In this document: positions 1-8,913 of the stretch, one piece after another
Layout: every line of letters starts with the position of its first letter
Position numbering within the stretch: position 1 is the first letter of the stretch
Assembly: GCF_022213065.1 (NCBI RefSeq)
Contig: NZ_JAKLJA010000005.1
Span: 248,001-312,000 of the forward strand
Length of the DNA stretch: 64,000 nucleotides
Origin: Paraburkholderia tagetis
Lineage (GTDB): Bacteria > Pseudomonadota > Gammaproteobacteria > Burkholderiales > Burkholderiaceae
Direction: 5' to 3'
Position numbers and translations under genes: made by a program
The notes under the pieces: model-generated
Database searches by the model: none
What the model was told of the DNA's origin: nothing
Seen by the model: only the letters and a program-made list of their open reading frames with translations

Positions 1-125
1 CGCGACGGCGGATGGCGTGGTTCGTATTGGCCGGCAAGCAAAGCGAGGAGGGTACAGAGCGTGCAGTAGCCTTTCCATCATATGACGAGACGCGCGATGC
101 GCAACGCAAAGATGCGTGCGTATCG

Positions 126-152
126 TTTGTCGTGTTTGTCGTGTTCGTCGTA
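126..152. repeat. 9-bp tandem repeat, 3 units
   Basis: Units TTTGTCGTG, TTTGTCGTG and TTCGTCGTA follow each other directly. The region is non-coding as far as I can see. It belongs to the window-wide set of 9-14 bp tandem repeats. Confidence 0.75.
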
Positions 153-411
153 TCGCGCGGTGACGCAAGCGGGTACCGTGAAGCGCGAACAATGAGGGAC
201 GCAGACCGGTTCCCAAGAAACTCTTACAAAAAAAGCCCGACTGGCCGCGCACGAATTATTTAGAATGCGCTGTTACATTTCGCGCGGCTGCTTCCTGTGG
301 AGGCGTTCACGCGAAAGGATATTGAAAGAGTAACTTGCGAAGGCGCGCCGAACATGCGCGCCGCGTGACCGAACGGGGGCGTTGCCGGTCACGCCACGGC
401 GCCGCGCTCAT

Positions 412-441
412 GCAGATTCAAGCAGATTCAAGCAGATTCAA
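412..441. repeat. 10-bp tandem repeat, 3 perfect units
   Basis: GCAGATTCAA occurs three times head to tail, about 115 bp upstream of the penicillin-binding protein start. The 10-bp unit is not a multiple of three, consistent with a non-coding position. Confidence 0.9.
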
Positions 442-554
442 GCGGGCGCCGCTTTTCACACGCCGCATTGGCGCCATGACGCCAGGATCGAGATCTATGC
501 GCGCGAGCCGCGCGCAGCCGGGGGCGCAGAACGAACGCGCCAATCATTCCAGTC

Positions 555-3062
555 ATGCCTATCATCAAACGACCGCCTTCCGCACACTACCCGAACGATC
601 GGGAACCCTCCTTCAACAATGGACATCAGCCACCGCGCCGCCCGCGCGGCGACGATTCGCGCGACGAGCGCCCTCGCCGCCGCTCGTTTGGCGCATCGAT
701 CGCGCTCTGGTTCGCCGGCTTGATCGCCACGCTTTGCGTCGTTGGCGCGCTGATCGTCGGTTATGCGCTCGTCGTGATGGGGCCGCAGTTGCCCTCGCTC
801 GACGCGCTCACCAACTATCAGCCCAAGGTGCCGCTGCGCATCTATACCGCCGATCACGTGCTGATCGGCGAGTTCGGCGAAGAACGGCGCCAGCTCGTGC
901 GCTTTCAGGACATCCCCGACGTGCAGAAGAAAGCGGTGCTCGCCATCGAGGACTACCGCTTCTACGAGCACGGCGGCGTGGACTTCGTCGGCATCCTGCG
1001 CGCGGGCGTCGCCGACCTGATGCACGGCGGCGCGTCGCAGGGCGCGAGCACGATCACGATGCAGGTCGCGCGCAACTTCTTCCTCTCGAGCGAGAAGACC
1101 TATACGCGCAAGATCTACGAGATGCTGCTCGCCTACAAGATCGAGCGCGCGCTCACGAAGGACCAGATCCTCGAGCTGTACATGAACCAGATCTATCTGG
1201 GGCAGCGCGCCTATGGTTTCTCGGCGGCGGCGCGCGTGTACTTCGGCAAGGATCTGAAGGACATCACGCTAGCCGAGGCGGCGATGCTCGCGGGCCTGCC
1301 GAAAGCGCCGTCCGCGTATAACCCGATCGTCAATCCGAAGCGCGCGAAGATTCGTCAGGAGTACATCCTCAAGCGCATGCTCGACCTGAACTACATCACC
1401 CAGGCGCAGTACGACGAGGCGATCAAGGAGCCGCTGCATACGCGTACCGCGGGCACCGAGTACAGCGTGCATGCGGAGTACGTCGCGGAAATGGTCCGCC
1501 AGATGATGTATGCGCAGTACAAGGACGAGACGTATACGCGCGGCCTCACGGTCACGACGACGATCGACTCCGCCGATCAGAACGCGGCCTACGCGGCCGT
1601 GCGCAAGGGCGTGATGGATTACGAGCGCCGCCACGGCTATCGCGGCCCTGAAGGCTTCGTGAAGTTGCCCGAGCCGGGCGACGACCGCGACCAGGCCATC
1701 GACGACGCGCTCACCGATCACCCCGACAACGGCGATATCGTCTCGGCCGTGGTCATCGACGCGAGCCCGAAGTCGGTCACCGCGCAGGTGCTCGACGGCA
1801 CCCGGGTCACAGTGACGGGCGATGGCCTGCGGTTTGTCGCGGGCGGTCTTTCGGCGCGTGCGTCGGCGGCATTGAAGATTCGGCCCGGTTCGATCGTGCG
1901 CCTGATGGCCGACACCAAGGGCAACTGGCAGATCACGCAGTTGCCGCAGGTGGAAGGCGCGCTCGTTTCGCTCACGCCGCAGGACGGCGCGATCCGCGCG
2001 CTCATCGGCGGCTTCGACTTCAACAAGAACAAGTTCAACCACGTCACGCAGGCGTGGCGCCAGCCGGGTTCGAGCTTCAAGCCGTTCATCTATTCGGCCT
2101 CGCTCGAGAAGGGGCTCGGACCGGCCACCTCGATCAACGACGCGCCGCTGTACTTCCCGCCCAGTTCCCCGGGCGGCGAAGCGTGGGAGCCGAAAGACGA
2201 CGACTACCCCGAAGGCCCGATGTCGATGCGCCTCGCGCTGCAGAAGTCGAAGAACCTCGTGTCGATCCGCATCCTCTCGTACATCGGCACGAAGTACGCG
2301 CAGGACTACGTCACGCAGCGCTTCGGCTTCGATGCGGACAAGACGCCGCCGTACCTGCCGATGGCGCTGGGCGCGGGTCTCGTCACGCCGCTGCAGTCGG
2401 CGGGCGCGTATAGCGTGTTCGCGAACGGCGGCTATCGCATCAACCCGTACCTGATCGCCGAAGTCGACGACGCACACGGCCAGCCGGTCCTGCGCGCCCA
2501 GCCGCTCGTGGCGGGCCAGAATGCGCCGCAAACGCTTTCGCCGCGCAATGCGTTCGTGATGAACAGCCTGTTGCATTCGGTGGCGACGGCGGGCACGGGT
2601 GCGGGCACGAACGTTCTGCATCGCGACGACCTGCAGGGCAAGACCGGTACGACCAACGAAGCGCACGACGGCTGGTTCGCCGGCTATCAGCACACGCTGG
2701 TGGCGGTGGCGTGGATGGGCTACGACCAGCCGAAGAGCCTCGGCAGCCGCGAGTTCGGCGCGCAGCTCGCGCTGCCGATCTGGGTGGATTACATGGGCAA
2801 GGCATTGCGCAACGTGCCGCAGGAAGAGCCGCCGATGCCGCCGGGACTCACGACGATCGGCGACGAGCTGTACTACTCCGATGCGACGCCGGGTGCGGGC
2901 TTTGTCTCGGCGATCGGCATGGAGTCGGGCAACCCGGCGGGCGCCGCCAGCGACGCGAGCGGGGCGACCGGCAGCATGGGGACGGGCGGACTGGCGACGC
3001 CGAATGTCACGCAGAGCGAGCGCAAGCAGATCATGGATCTGTTCGAGACGAACAAGCCTTGA
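555..3062 (+). CDS. mrcA: Class A penicillin-binding protein 1A (bifunctional transglycosylase/transpeptidase)
   Basis: Polymerises lipid II into glycan strands and cross-links the stem peptides at the outer face of the inner membrane. The 835-residue protein has a basic cytoplasmic N-terminus, one membrane anchor at about residues 45-75, a GT51 glycosyltransferase domain with the catalytic Glu132 in EDYRFYEHGG, an intervening OB-like segment, and a transpeptidase domain with nucleophile Ser506 in SSFK, a downstream SKN motif and K696-T-G. The C-terminus is a Gly/Ala/Ser-rich tail. It is monocistronic: a strong hairpin terminator follows. Burkholderiales often carry more than one mrcA-like gene, and this one lacks the pilus-assembly neighbours typical of the main locus, so it may be a paralogue; that is inference. 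Confidence 0.93.
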   Translation: MPIIKRPPSAHYPNDREPSFNNGHQPPRRPRGDDSRDERPRRRSFGASIALWFAGLIATLCVVGALIVGYALVVMGPQLPSLDALTNYQPKVPLRIYTADHVLIGEFGEERRQLVRFQDIPDVQKKAVLAIEDYRFYEHGGVDFVGILRAGVADLMHGGASQGASTITMQVARNFFLSSEKTYTRKIYEMLLAYKIERALTKDQILELYMNQIYLGQRAYGFSAAARVYFGKDLKDITLAEAAMLAGLPKAPSAYNPIVNPKRAKIRQEYILKRMLDLNYITQAQYDEAIKEPLHTRTAGTEYSVHAEYVAEMVRQMMYAQYKDETYTRGLTVTTTIDSADQNAAYAAVRKGVMDYERRHGYRGPEGFVKLPEPGDDRDQAIDDALTDHPDNGDIVSAVVIDASPKSVTAQVLDGTRVTVTGDGLRFVAGGLSARASAALKIRPGSIVRLMADTKGNWQITQLPQVEGALVSLTPQDGAIRALIGGFDFNKNKFNHVTQAWRQPGSSFKPFIYSASLEKGLGPATSINDAPLYFPPSSPGGEAWEPKDDDYPEGPMSMRLALQKSKNLVSIRILSYIGTKYAQDYVTQRFGFDADKTPPYLPMALGAGLVTPLQSAGAYSVFANGGYRINPYLIAEVDDAHGQPVLRAQPLVAGQNAPQTLSPRNAFVMNSLLHSVATAGTGAGTNVLHRDDLQGKTGTTNEAHDGWFAGYQHTLVAVAWMGYDQPKSLGSREFGAQLALPIWVDYMGKALRNVPQEEPPMPPGLTTIGDELYYSDATPGAGFVSAIGMESGNPAGAASDASGATGSMGTGGLATPNVTQSERKQIMDLFETNKP

Positions 3063-3084
3063 CGAACGCTCATTGACGGACTTC

Positions 3085-3120
3085 GGGCTGGCCCATCTGG
3101 GCTGGCCCATCCGGGCTGGC
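3085..3120. repeat. 14-bp tandem repeat, about 2.6 units
   Basis: GGGCTGGCCCATCT, GGGCTGGCCCATCC and a partial GGGCTGGC lie between the mrcA stop codon and its terminator hairpin. Confidence 0.85.
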
Positions 3121-3155
3121 GCTGCTCATGCAGCACAGCCTGGCCCGACGCCTTG

Positions 3156-3193
3156 AACGCGGCACACCGGCAACGGTGTGCCGCGTTTTGTTT
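3156..3193 (+). terminator. Rho-independent terminator of mrcA
   Basis: A perfect 14-bp stem (3156-3169 with 3174-3187), loop GCAA, is followed by a T-rich stretch (TTTTGTTT). The arms also end in AA/TT, so it could work in both directions. Confidence 0.9.
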
Positions 3194-3244
3194 GGGCGCG
3201 TGGTTTTCCTTGTGCGTCAAGGACTTGGCTGGGTTGCCCAGGGC

Positions 3245-3371
3245 TTTTCCACAGGGCCATCAACAAAAACTGGGGATAACCTGGCGCGAGCGCAATGCTC
3301 CGTTGTCCACAGTTTTTGTTGAAGGCCCTGTTGATAACGTTGGGAGAGCGAAGCTAACTCACTGATCCACA
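3245..3371. repeat. Imperfect 36-bp inverted repeat with DnaA-box-like 9-mers
   Basis: The segment 3245-3280 is repeated inverted at about 3302-3337 with roughly five mismatches in 36 bp and a GC-rich spacer of about 20 bp. It contains TTTTCCACA (3245-3253), TTATCCCCA (complement of 3271-3279), TTGTCCACA (3303-3311), TTATCAACA (complement of 3329-3337) and, outside the arms, TGATCCACA (3363-3371). The first fits the relaxed DnaA-box consensus TTWTNCACA; the others differ from TTATCCACA at one position. No gene overlaps it. A DnaA-binding or titration site is an inference. Confidence 0.6.
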
Positions 3372-3415
3372 AGGCCCTGCGCACACCGAAGCACTTCCAG
3401 GCACTTCGGAGCACA

Positions 3416-3787
3416 TCAGAACGTGTTGTTGTACTGCAGCCCGAATGTTTTGCTGTGCGAGTCGCGCGAATACGTGACGGCCCAGTGCGAGAGCCAGGCG
3501 CCCGCGAGTGCGCCCAAGGCATCGGCGAAAAGATCCTTGTACGAGAAGCCGCCGGTGGGGCAGGTGCCGTTCAGGACCTCAAGCGCGAGCCATCCGCCGA
3601 ACGCGCCGAACGGTGCGGAAACGGCAAAGTGCTCGAGTTTGTCGGTGCTGCCCCAGCTATCCGATTCGAAACGGAAGCCGCCGCGCGTGCCGGAACATTG
3701 AAGATCCGCGTGCGCGGCGGTGCTGGCTATGAGAAGCGATGCGAGAAGCGCTGTGGCGCAAAGGCCGTGATTCGATACGAGTGCCAT
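3416..3787 (-). CDS. YfiM-like small exported protein (DUF2279-type)
   Basis: A 123-residue protein. The start at 3787 gives a hydrophobic signal segment ending near residue 27 (ASTAAHA). The mature part contains DKLEHF and YKDLFADALGALAGAW, which resemble the conserved features of the YfiM family of small envelope proteins. The family has no established biochemical role. In a reading frame upstream the ORF extends to 3895, but that part has no signal-like or conserved features. The gene converges with mrcA, separated from it by the inverted-repeat region. Confidence 0.7.
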   Translation of the reverse strand: MALVSNHGLCATALLASLLIASTAAHADLQCSGTRGGFRFESDSWGSTDKLEHFAVSAPFGAFGGWLALEVLNGTCPTGGFSYKDLFADALGALAGAWLSHWAVTYSRDSHSKTFGLQYNNTF

Positions 3788-4093
3788 GATCGATGTCGTC
3801 GAGGGTGTAATGCGCCGCTGCGTACCCGGACTGCGTGGGCAGCACGTATGGCAATGGCTGGTCTCCGAATGAAGCGTTGGCGGTTTATATAGCAATCCGA
3901 ATTAATTGGCTTTTGTTATCTCGATTTGCGACGCAGTGTAGCAGCTATGTCTCAAAATTAGGGCTCAGATCTTTCTGACGGGAATGGGCGATCGCGGACC
4001 GGGCGGAGGCAGGGTGGAAACGACTCTGAGGGAGCGCGCGCGGCGTATTCATTGTTCTATTTCTCTCGCGCGCACATCGGGGCCGGGCGGTTC

Positions 4094-5716
4094 TTAGTCC
4101 CGTGCCGGGGTTGTCGCGGTAGCGGCGCTGTCACCATTCACAGCATGTGGTTGAGCGTTCGCAGCCGAGGCATCGGCGCCCGTGGGAGGCTGCCCCATCG
4201 CCTGGAACAGCGCAGCCGTATCCGAAAGCCGCGTGCCGCGATAGCGCACTTCGTCGAGCCGCGCGTTGCGCCATTGCTGCTCGCTCTGACGCACGGCGTA
4301 GTAAGGCACGGCGCCCAGCCGGTAGCGTGCGTTCGTCTCTTCGTAGACACCCTGCGCGGTTTGCGCCGAGGTGCTGGCCGCGTCGAGCGCCTGCGCGTCG
4401 TGTTCGAGCGCGGCGAGGCGGTCGGCGACGTCCTGGAATGCCGCGAGCACGGTCTGCTTGTACGACGCGTTGGCCGCATCGTAGGACTGCAACGCCGCGC
4501 GGCGCTGCGCGAGAAGCGCGCCGCCGTGGAAGAGCGGCTGCGTGAGCGAGGCGCCGATCATCCAGAGTGCGCCTGCACCTGACGTGATGACCGGCCAGCT
4601 GAATCCGCCCTGGCCGAGGCCTGCGGAAAGCGTGATGCTCGGGAACATTTGCGCCGTAGCTGCGCCTACCTCGGCAGAGGCCGCGATCAGCGCCGCGCCG
4701 GCGGCCTGGATGTCGGGCCGCGTTTTGAGCAGGTCCGATGGCACGACCACGGGCACCTGCGCGGGCAAGGTCAAGCCCGCAAGGTCGAGGTCGGGCGGCG
4801 CGGCGTCGGGCGTGCGCCCGAGCAGCACGGCGAGCGCATGGCGCTGCGCCGCGCGTTGCTGGCGCAGCCCCGGCAGGCTCGCCGCGAGCGAAGCCGCGCT
4901 TTGCTGCGCGTTGAGCAGGTCGGTATGCGAGACCGCGCCGAGCGTGTAGCGCTTTTGCAGGTCGTCGGCCTGCGCGTTGGCGAGCGCGACGAGCCGCTCG
5001 GTCGTATCGATCTGCGCATGGAGCGTGGCCGCGCCCAGCGCACTCGCGACGATGTTCGCCGCGAGTGCACGGCGCGCCGCCTCGTATTGAAACACCTGCA
5101 TGTTCACGCGCGCGGCGAGTGCGGCGTTGTTCAGGCGCGTCGCGCCGAAAATGTCGAACGAGTAACGCACCTGGACAAGACCCGCGAACACGTCGTAGTA
5201 CAGCTTGTCGAAGCCGAGTTGCGGGATGCCTGGCGCGCGCCCGCGCTGCGCCACACCGAGCGCATCGACCGTGGGCAGCATCGAGCTGCCCAACTGACCG
5301 CGCAACTGCTCGCGCGCCGCTTGCAGGCTGTGATCGGCGGAGGCGAGATTCGGGCTGTTGGCGAGGCCCTCGTCGACGAGCGCATCGAGTTCGGGCGAAC
5401 CATAGAGCGTCCACCATTGCGGCACCGGCTGCGCGCCCGTCACGAACTGCTGCGCGAGGCCTTGTGCGGCAACCGTCTGCACGGGCTGCGCCTCGGTGCC
5501 GTAGTGCGCGGGCTCGGGCATCGCGGGCGGCGCGCCGCCCGGCCCCCATGCGCAGGCGCTCACGAAGAACGCACAAAGCACTGCCGCGCACGTGCGCGGG
5601 CTCGCCGGATTCGATGCGGGCGAACGGCGTGTCTTCATCGGCGCGCAATCCGTCATGAAGCATTTCATGAAGCAGTTCTTGGTGCGGTTCGTGATGCTAT
5701 TCATGACACGGTTCAT
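4094..5716 (-). CDS. RND efflux outer-membrane channel lipoprotein (OprM/NodT family)
   Basis: Trimeric outer-membrane duct that completes a tripartite efflux pump with the two upstream genes. The protein (540 aa from 5716) has a lipobox VSAC near residue 55, so lipidation at that Cys is expected. It then has the two homologous alpha-hairpin/beta-barrel repeats of the family, with typical TRPDI and AAFQDVADRL stretches. The start at 5716 overlaps the pump stop codon (ATGA, 5713-5716) and has a GGAGA motif upstream. A shorter start at 5638 (MKTRRS) gives a more normal signal peptide. The extra 26 residues between the two starts are encoded by six degenerate 12-bp repeats, giving four-residue periodicity. 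Confidence 0.92.
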   Translation of the reverse strand: MNRVMNSITNRTKNCFMKCFMTDCAPMKTRRSPASNPASPRTCAAVLCAFFVSACAWGPGGAPPAMPEPAHYGTEAQPVQTVAAQGLAQQFVTGAQPVPQWWTLYGSPELDALVDEGLANSPNLASADHSLQAAREQLRGQLGSSMLPTVDALGVAQRGRAPGIPQLGFDKLYYDVFAGLVQVRYSFDIFGATRLNNAALAARVNMQVFQYEAARRALAANIVASALGAATLHAQIDTTERLVALANAQADDLQKRYTLGAVSHTDLLNAQQSAASLAASLPGLRQQRAAQRHALAVLLGRTPDAAPPDLDLAGLTLPAQVPVVVPSDLLKTRPDIQAAGAALIAASAEVGAATAQMFPSITLSAGLGQGGFSWPVITSGAGALWMIGASLTQPLFHGGALLAQRRAALQSYDAANASYKQTVLAAFQDVADRLAALEHDAQALDAASTSAQTAQGVYEETNARYRLGAVPYYAVRQSEQQWRNARLDEVRYRGTRLSDTAALFQAMGQPPTGADASAANAQPHAVNGDSAATATTPARD

Positions 5717-5723
5717 GATGCGT
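5652..5723. repeat. 12-bp tandem repeat, 6 degenerate units
   Basis: Units resembling TTCATGAAGCAG run from 5652 to 5723. They span the stop codon of the RND pump gene and the start of the channel gene. On the minus strand they encode a four-residue periodic N-terminus (MNRV, MNSI, TNRT, KNCF, MKCF). Confidence 0.85.
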
Positions 5724-8700
5724 TCTCCGCGTTGGGGCGCGGCGCGTCGGTCTCGCTGCTGCGCACGCGGAACGCGGCGGCATAGAGCGCGGGCAGGAAG
5801 AACAGCGTGAGCACGGTCGCGCTCGTGATTCCGCCCATCAGCGCGGTCGCCATCGGCCCGAAGAAGTTCGAGCGCACGAGCGGGATCAGCGCGAGCACGG
5901 CGGCCGCCGCAGTCAGGATGATCGGACGGAAGCGCCGCACCGTTGCGCCGACGATGGCGTCGAAGCGCTTGTACCCGGCGCGGATATCGCGCTCGATCTG
6001 GTCCACGAGGATCACCGAATTGCGCATGATGATGCCGAACATGGCAATCACGCCCAGCATCGCGACAAAGCCAAACGGCTCGCCAAAGACGAGCAGCGCG
6101 AGCGCCACGCCAATCAGCCCGAGCGGCGCGGTGAGCACGACCATCATGACGCGCGAGAGGCTTTGCAACTGGATCATGAGCAGCGTGAGCACGGCGATCG
6201 CGAGGATCGGCAACTGCGCGTAAATCGACGCCTGGCCCTTCATGCTTTCCTCGACCGAGCCGCCCACCTCGATGCGGTAGCCCGTGGGCAGCGTCGCGCG
6301 CATCGGCTCCAACTGCTTTTGCAGCGCATGCGTGACGTCGATGCCTTGCGCGCCCTCGCGCACGTCGGCTTGCACGGTGAGGGTCGGCTGCCGGTCGCGC
6401 GACCAGATCACGCCGTATTCGAGCGTGTTCGCGAGGTGCCCGATCGCGCCGAGCGGCACCGGGCCGTTCGGCGTGGGCATGGCGAGCGAGAGCATATGGG
6501 CGGGGGCCACGCGTTCGTTGGGCGGCGAGCGCAGGTCCACGCCGATGAGCTTGTCGCGCTCGCGGTATTGCGTGACCGTGTAGCCGGAGTAGGTCATCTG
6601 CAGGAAGTTCGCGACGTCCTGCGAGGTGATGTTGAGCGCACGCGCCTTCTGCTGGTCGATCTCGAAGTGCAGCGAGCGTTCGGCGGGCTCGTCCCAGTCG
6701 AAGTTGACGTTCTCGGCGCGCGGGTCGGCGCGCATGGCGGCGGCCACGCGTTCGGCGATGCCGCGCACGGTCGCGATGTCGTCGCCGCTCACGCGGAACT
6801 GCACGGGGTAGCCCACCGGCGGGCCGTTCTCGAGGCGCGAGAGGCGCGTGCGCACGGCGGGGAAGTCGCTGCGCAGCTTCGTTTCTAGCCAGCTCGCGAG
6901 TTTCTCGCGATCCACCACGGACTTGGTCGTGATGACGAACTGCGCGAAATTCGGCTGCTGCAATTGCTGATCGAGCGGCAGATAGAAACGCGGGGCGCCG
7001 GTGCCGACGAAATCGATCGAATGGTCGATCTCGGGCCGACCCTTCAGCGCTTCTTCGAGGCGCTTCGTCTGGCGCAGCGTGGCGTCGAACGAGGCGCCCT
7101 CGGGCAGGCGCACGTCCACGAGCAGCTCGGGGCGGTCCGAGCTCGGGAAGAACTGCTGCGGAATCAGCGCGAAGCCCGCGAGCGCGACGACGAACAGCAC
7201 GACGGTAAGTGCGAGCACAACGACATGGCGCTCGATGCACCAGCCGACCCAGCGGCGCAGGCGGTGGTAGAAGCGCGTGTCGTAGATGTCCTCTTCGTGA
7301 TGCTCGCCATGCGCGGCGCCTGGTGTTCCGCTTTGTGGTGCATTCGGGTCGCGCTTGCGCTCGGGCAGCAGCCGATAGCCGAGCAGGGGAATCAGAACGA
7401 CCGCCGCGAACCACGAGGCGATCAGCGCGATGGCCGAGACCTGGAAGATCGAGCGCGTGTATTCGCCGGTGCTCGACTTCGCGAGCACGATGGGCAGGAA
7501 ACCCGAAACCGTGACGAGCGTGCCGGTGAGCATCGGGAACGCCGTGCTGGTGTACGCGAACGCGGCAGCGCGCGTGCGGTTCCAGCCCTGCGCGAGCTTC
7601 ACGGCCATCATCTCCACGGAAATGATGGCGTCGTCCACGAGGAGACCCAGCGCGAGCACGAGCGTGCCGAGCGAAACCTTGTGCAAGCCGATGTCGAACA
7701 GATACATCACGAGCGAAGTGACGGCGAGCACGACCGGAATCGTGATCACGACCACCATGCCGGTGCGCACGCCGAGCGAGACGAGGCTCACCACCAGCAC
7801 GATGCCCACGGCCTCGGCCACTGCCTCGATGAAGTCGTCGACGGAATGCGAGACCGCGTCGGGCATGCTCGATACCTCCACGAGCTTCAGGCCCGCGGGC
7901 AGTTCGCGGCGCAGCGCGTCGGTGCGCTTGTCGAGCGCCTTGCCGAGCCGGATCACGTCGCCGCCGGGCTGCATCGTGACGCCGATGCCGAGCACGGCCT
8001 TGCCCTGGAAGCGCATCTGCGTGGCGGGCGGATCGTCGTAGCCGCGCCGGATCATGGCGATGTCGCCGAGACGGAAGCTGCGGCCGTTCACGCTGATGAG
8101 CGTGTCCGCGAGCGCCTTGAGGTCGGTGTACTGGCCGCTCGGGCGCACGAATATGCGGTCGTCGGCGGTGGTGAGCGTGCCGGCCGCCGCGACGCTATTT
8201 TGCGCGCCGATTGCCTGACCGATCTGCGTGGGCGAGATGCCGAGGCGCGTGAGCTGCGCGTTGGGAATCTCCACATCGATGCGCTGGTTCGGATCGCCGA
8301 AATAGTCGACCTTGCCGACGTCCTTCACGCGCAAGAGCTCTTCGCGCAGGTTGTCGGCGTAGTCGTGCAACTGCGCGGGCGAGAAACCGTCGCCTTCGAG
8401 CGTGTAGATGTTGGTGTAGACGTCGCCGAACTCGTCGTTGAAGAACGGACCCTGCACGCCGGGCGGCAACGTCGGCGCGATGTCGCCCACTTTCTTGCGC
8501 ACCTGGTACCAGGTCTCGCGCACCTCGCTCACGGGCGCGGAGTCCTTCATCGTGAAGAACACGAGCGATTCGCCGGGGCGCGAGTAGCTGCGCAAGAAGT
8601 CGATGTACGGCGTTTCCTGGAGCTTGCGGCCGATGCGGTTGGTGACTTCGTCCTCGACCTGGCGCGCGGTAGCGCCGGGCCAGAAGGTCTGGATCACCAT

Positions 8701-8913
8701 CACGCGGAACGTGAAGGGCGGGTCCTCGGACTGCGAGAGTCGCGTGTACGAGAGCGCGCCGAAGATCGTGGCGAGCACGATCACGAACGTGACGAGCGCC
8801 CGATGGCGCAGCGCCCATGCCGAGAGATTGAAGCGTCCCTCTTCGTGATCGGAGCCCGGGTCTTGGTCACTGCGCTGGTCACCGCGCTGGTCACTGCCGC
8901 CGAGCTGGCTCAT
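5713..8913 (-). CDS. RND family multidrug efflux permease (AcrB-like)
   Basis: Inner-membrane proton-driven exporter of 1066 residues, the normal size for the HAE1/AcrB-type group. It shows the hydrophobic first helix after a hydrophilic N-terminus, two large periplasmic loops, and the central helix motif GLLVDDAIISVE with the paired Asp residues needed for proton relay. It sits in an operon with adaptor (upstream, ATGA overlap at 8910-8913) and channel (downstream, ATGA overlap). The N-terminal about 25 residues are low-complexity and encoded partly by three 12-bp repeats (8865-8900). Substrates cannot be told from sequence; a divergent TetR gene suggests inducible expression. Confidence 0.95.
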   Translation of the reverse strand: MSQLGGSDQRGDQRSDQDPGSDHEEGRFNLSAWALRHRALVTFVIVLATIFGALSYTRLSQSEDPPFTFRVMVIQTFWPGATARQVEDEVTNRIGRKLQETPYIDFLRSYSRPGESLVFFTMKDSAPVSEVRETWYQVRKKVGDIAPTLPPGVQGPFFNDEFGDVYTNIYTLEGDGFSPAQLHDYADNLREELLRVKDVGKVDYFGDPNQRIDVEIPNAQLTRLGISPTQIGQAIGAQNSVAAAGTLTTADDRIFVRPSGQYTDLKALADTLISVNGRSFRLGDIAMIRRGYDDPPATQMRFQGKAVLGIGVTMQPGGDVIRLGKALDKRTDALRRELPAGLKLVEVSSMPDAVSHSVDDFIEAVAEAVGIVLVVSLVSLGVRTGMVVVITIPVVLAVTSLVMYLFDIGLHKVSLGTLVLALGLLVDDAIISVEMMAVKLAQGWNRTRAAAFAYTSTAFPMLTGTLVTVSGFLPIVLAKSSTGEYTRSIFQVSAIALIASWFAAVVLIPLLGYRLLPERKRDPNAPQSGTPGAAHGEHHEEDIYDTRFYHRLRRWVGWCIERHVVVLALTVVLFVVALAGFALIPQQFFPSSDRPELLVDVRLPEGASFDATLRQTKRLEEALKGRPEIDHSIDFVGTGAPRFYLPLDQQLQQPNFAQFVITTKSVVDREKLASWLETKLRSDFPAVRTRLSRLENGPPVGYPVQFRVSGDDIATVRGIAERVAAAMRADPRAENVNFDWDEPAERSLHFEIDQQKARALNITSQDVANFLQMTYSGYTVTQYRERDKLIGVDLRSPPNERVAPAHMLSLAMPTPNGPVPLGAIGHLANTLEYGVIWSRDRQPTLTVQADVREGAQGIDVTHALQKQLEPMRATLPTGYRIEVGGSVEESMKGQASIYAQLPILAIAVLTLLMIQLQSLSRVMMVVLTAPLGLIGVALALLVFGEPFGFVAMLGVIAMFGIIMRNSVILVDQIERDIRAGYKRFDAIVGATVRRFRPIILTAAAAVLALIPLVRSNFFGPMATALMGGITSATVLTLFFLPALYAAAFRVRSSETDAPRPNAENAS
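8865..8900. repeat. 12-bp tandem repeat, 3 units, in the RND pump N-terminus
   Basis: GGTCACTGCGCT, GGTCACCGCGCT and GGTCACTGCCGC are adjacent and in frame. On the minus strand they encode SDQR-GDQR-SDQ in the cytoplasmic N-terminal tail of the pump. Confidence 0.9.

Larger units (their letters stand above)
1..554. other. Leader region without a convincing gene
   Basis: This stretch before the penicillin-binding protein gene shows no open frame with a recognisable protein. It holds two short tandem repeats (126-152 and 412-441) described separately. The sequence just before the start at 555 has no clear Shine-Dalgarno motif, so the leader may be structured or the true start may differ slightly. 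Confidence 0.5.

Noticed and set aside
12..263. Small open frame at the window start
   Set aside because: No signal, domain or ribosome-binding site, and it crosses a 9-bp tandem repeat.
1269..3110. Long open frame on the minus strand opposite mrcA (about 610 codons)
   Set aside because: It is Arg/His-rich with no domain, and lies wholly opposite a gene with clear catalytic motifs; high GC keeps antisense frames open.
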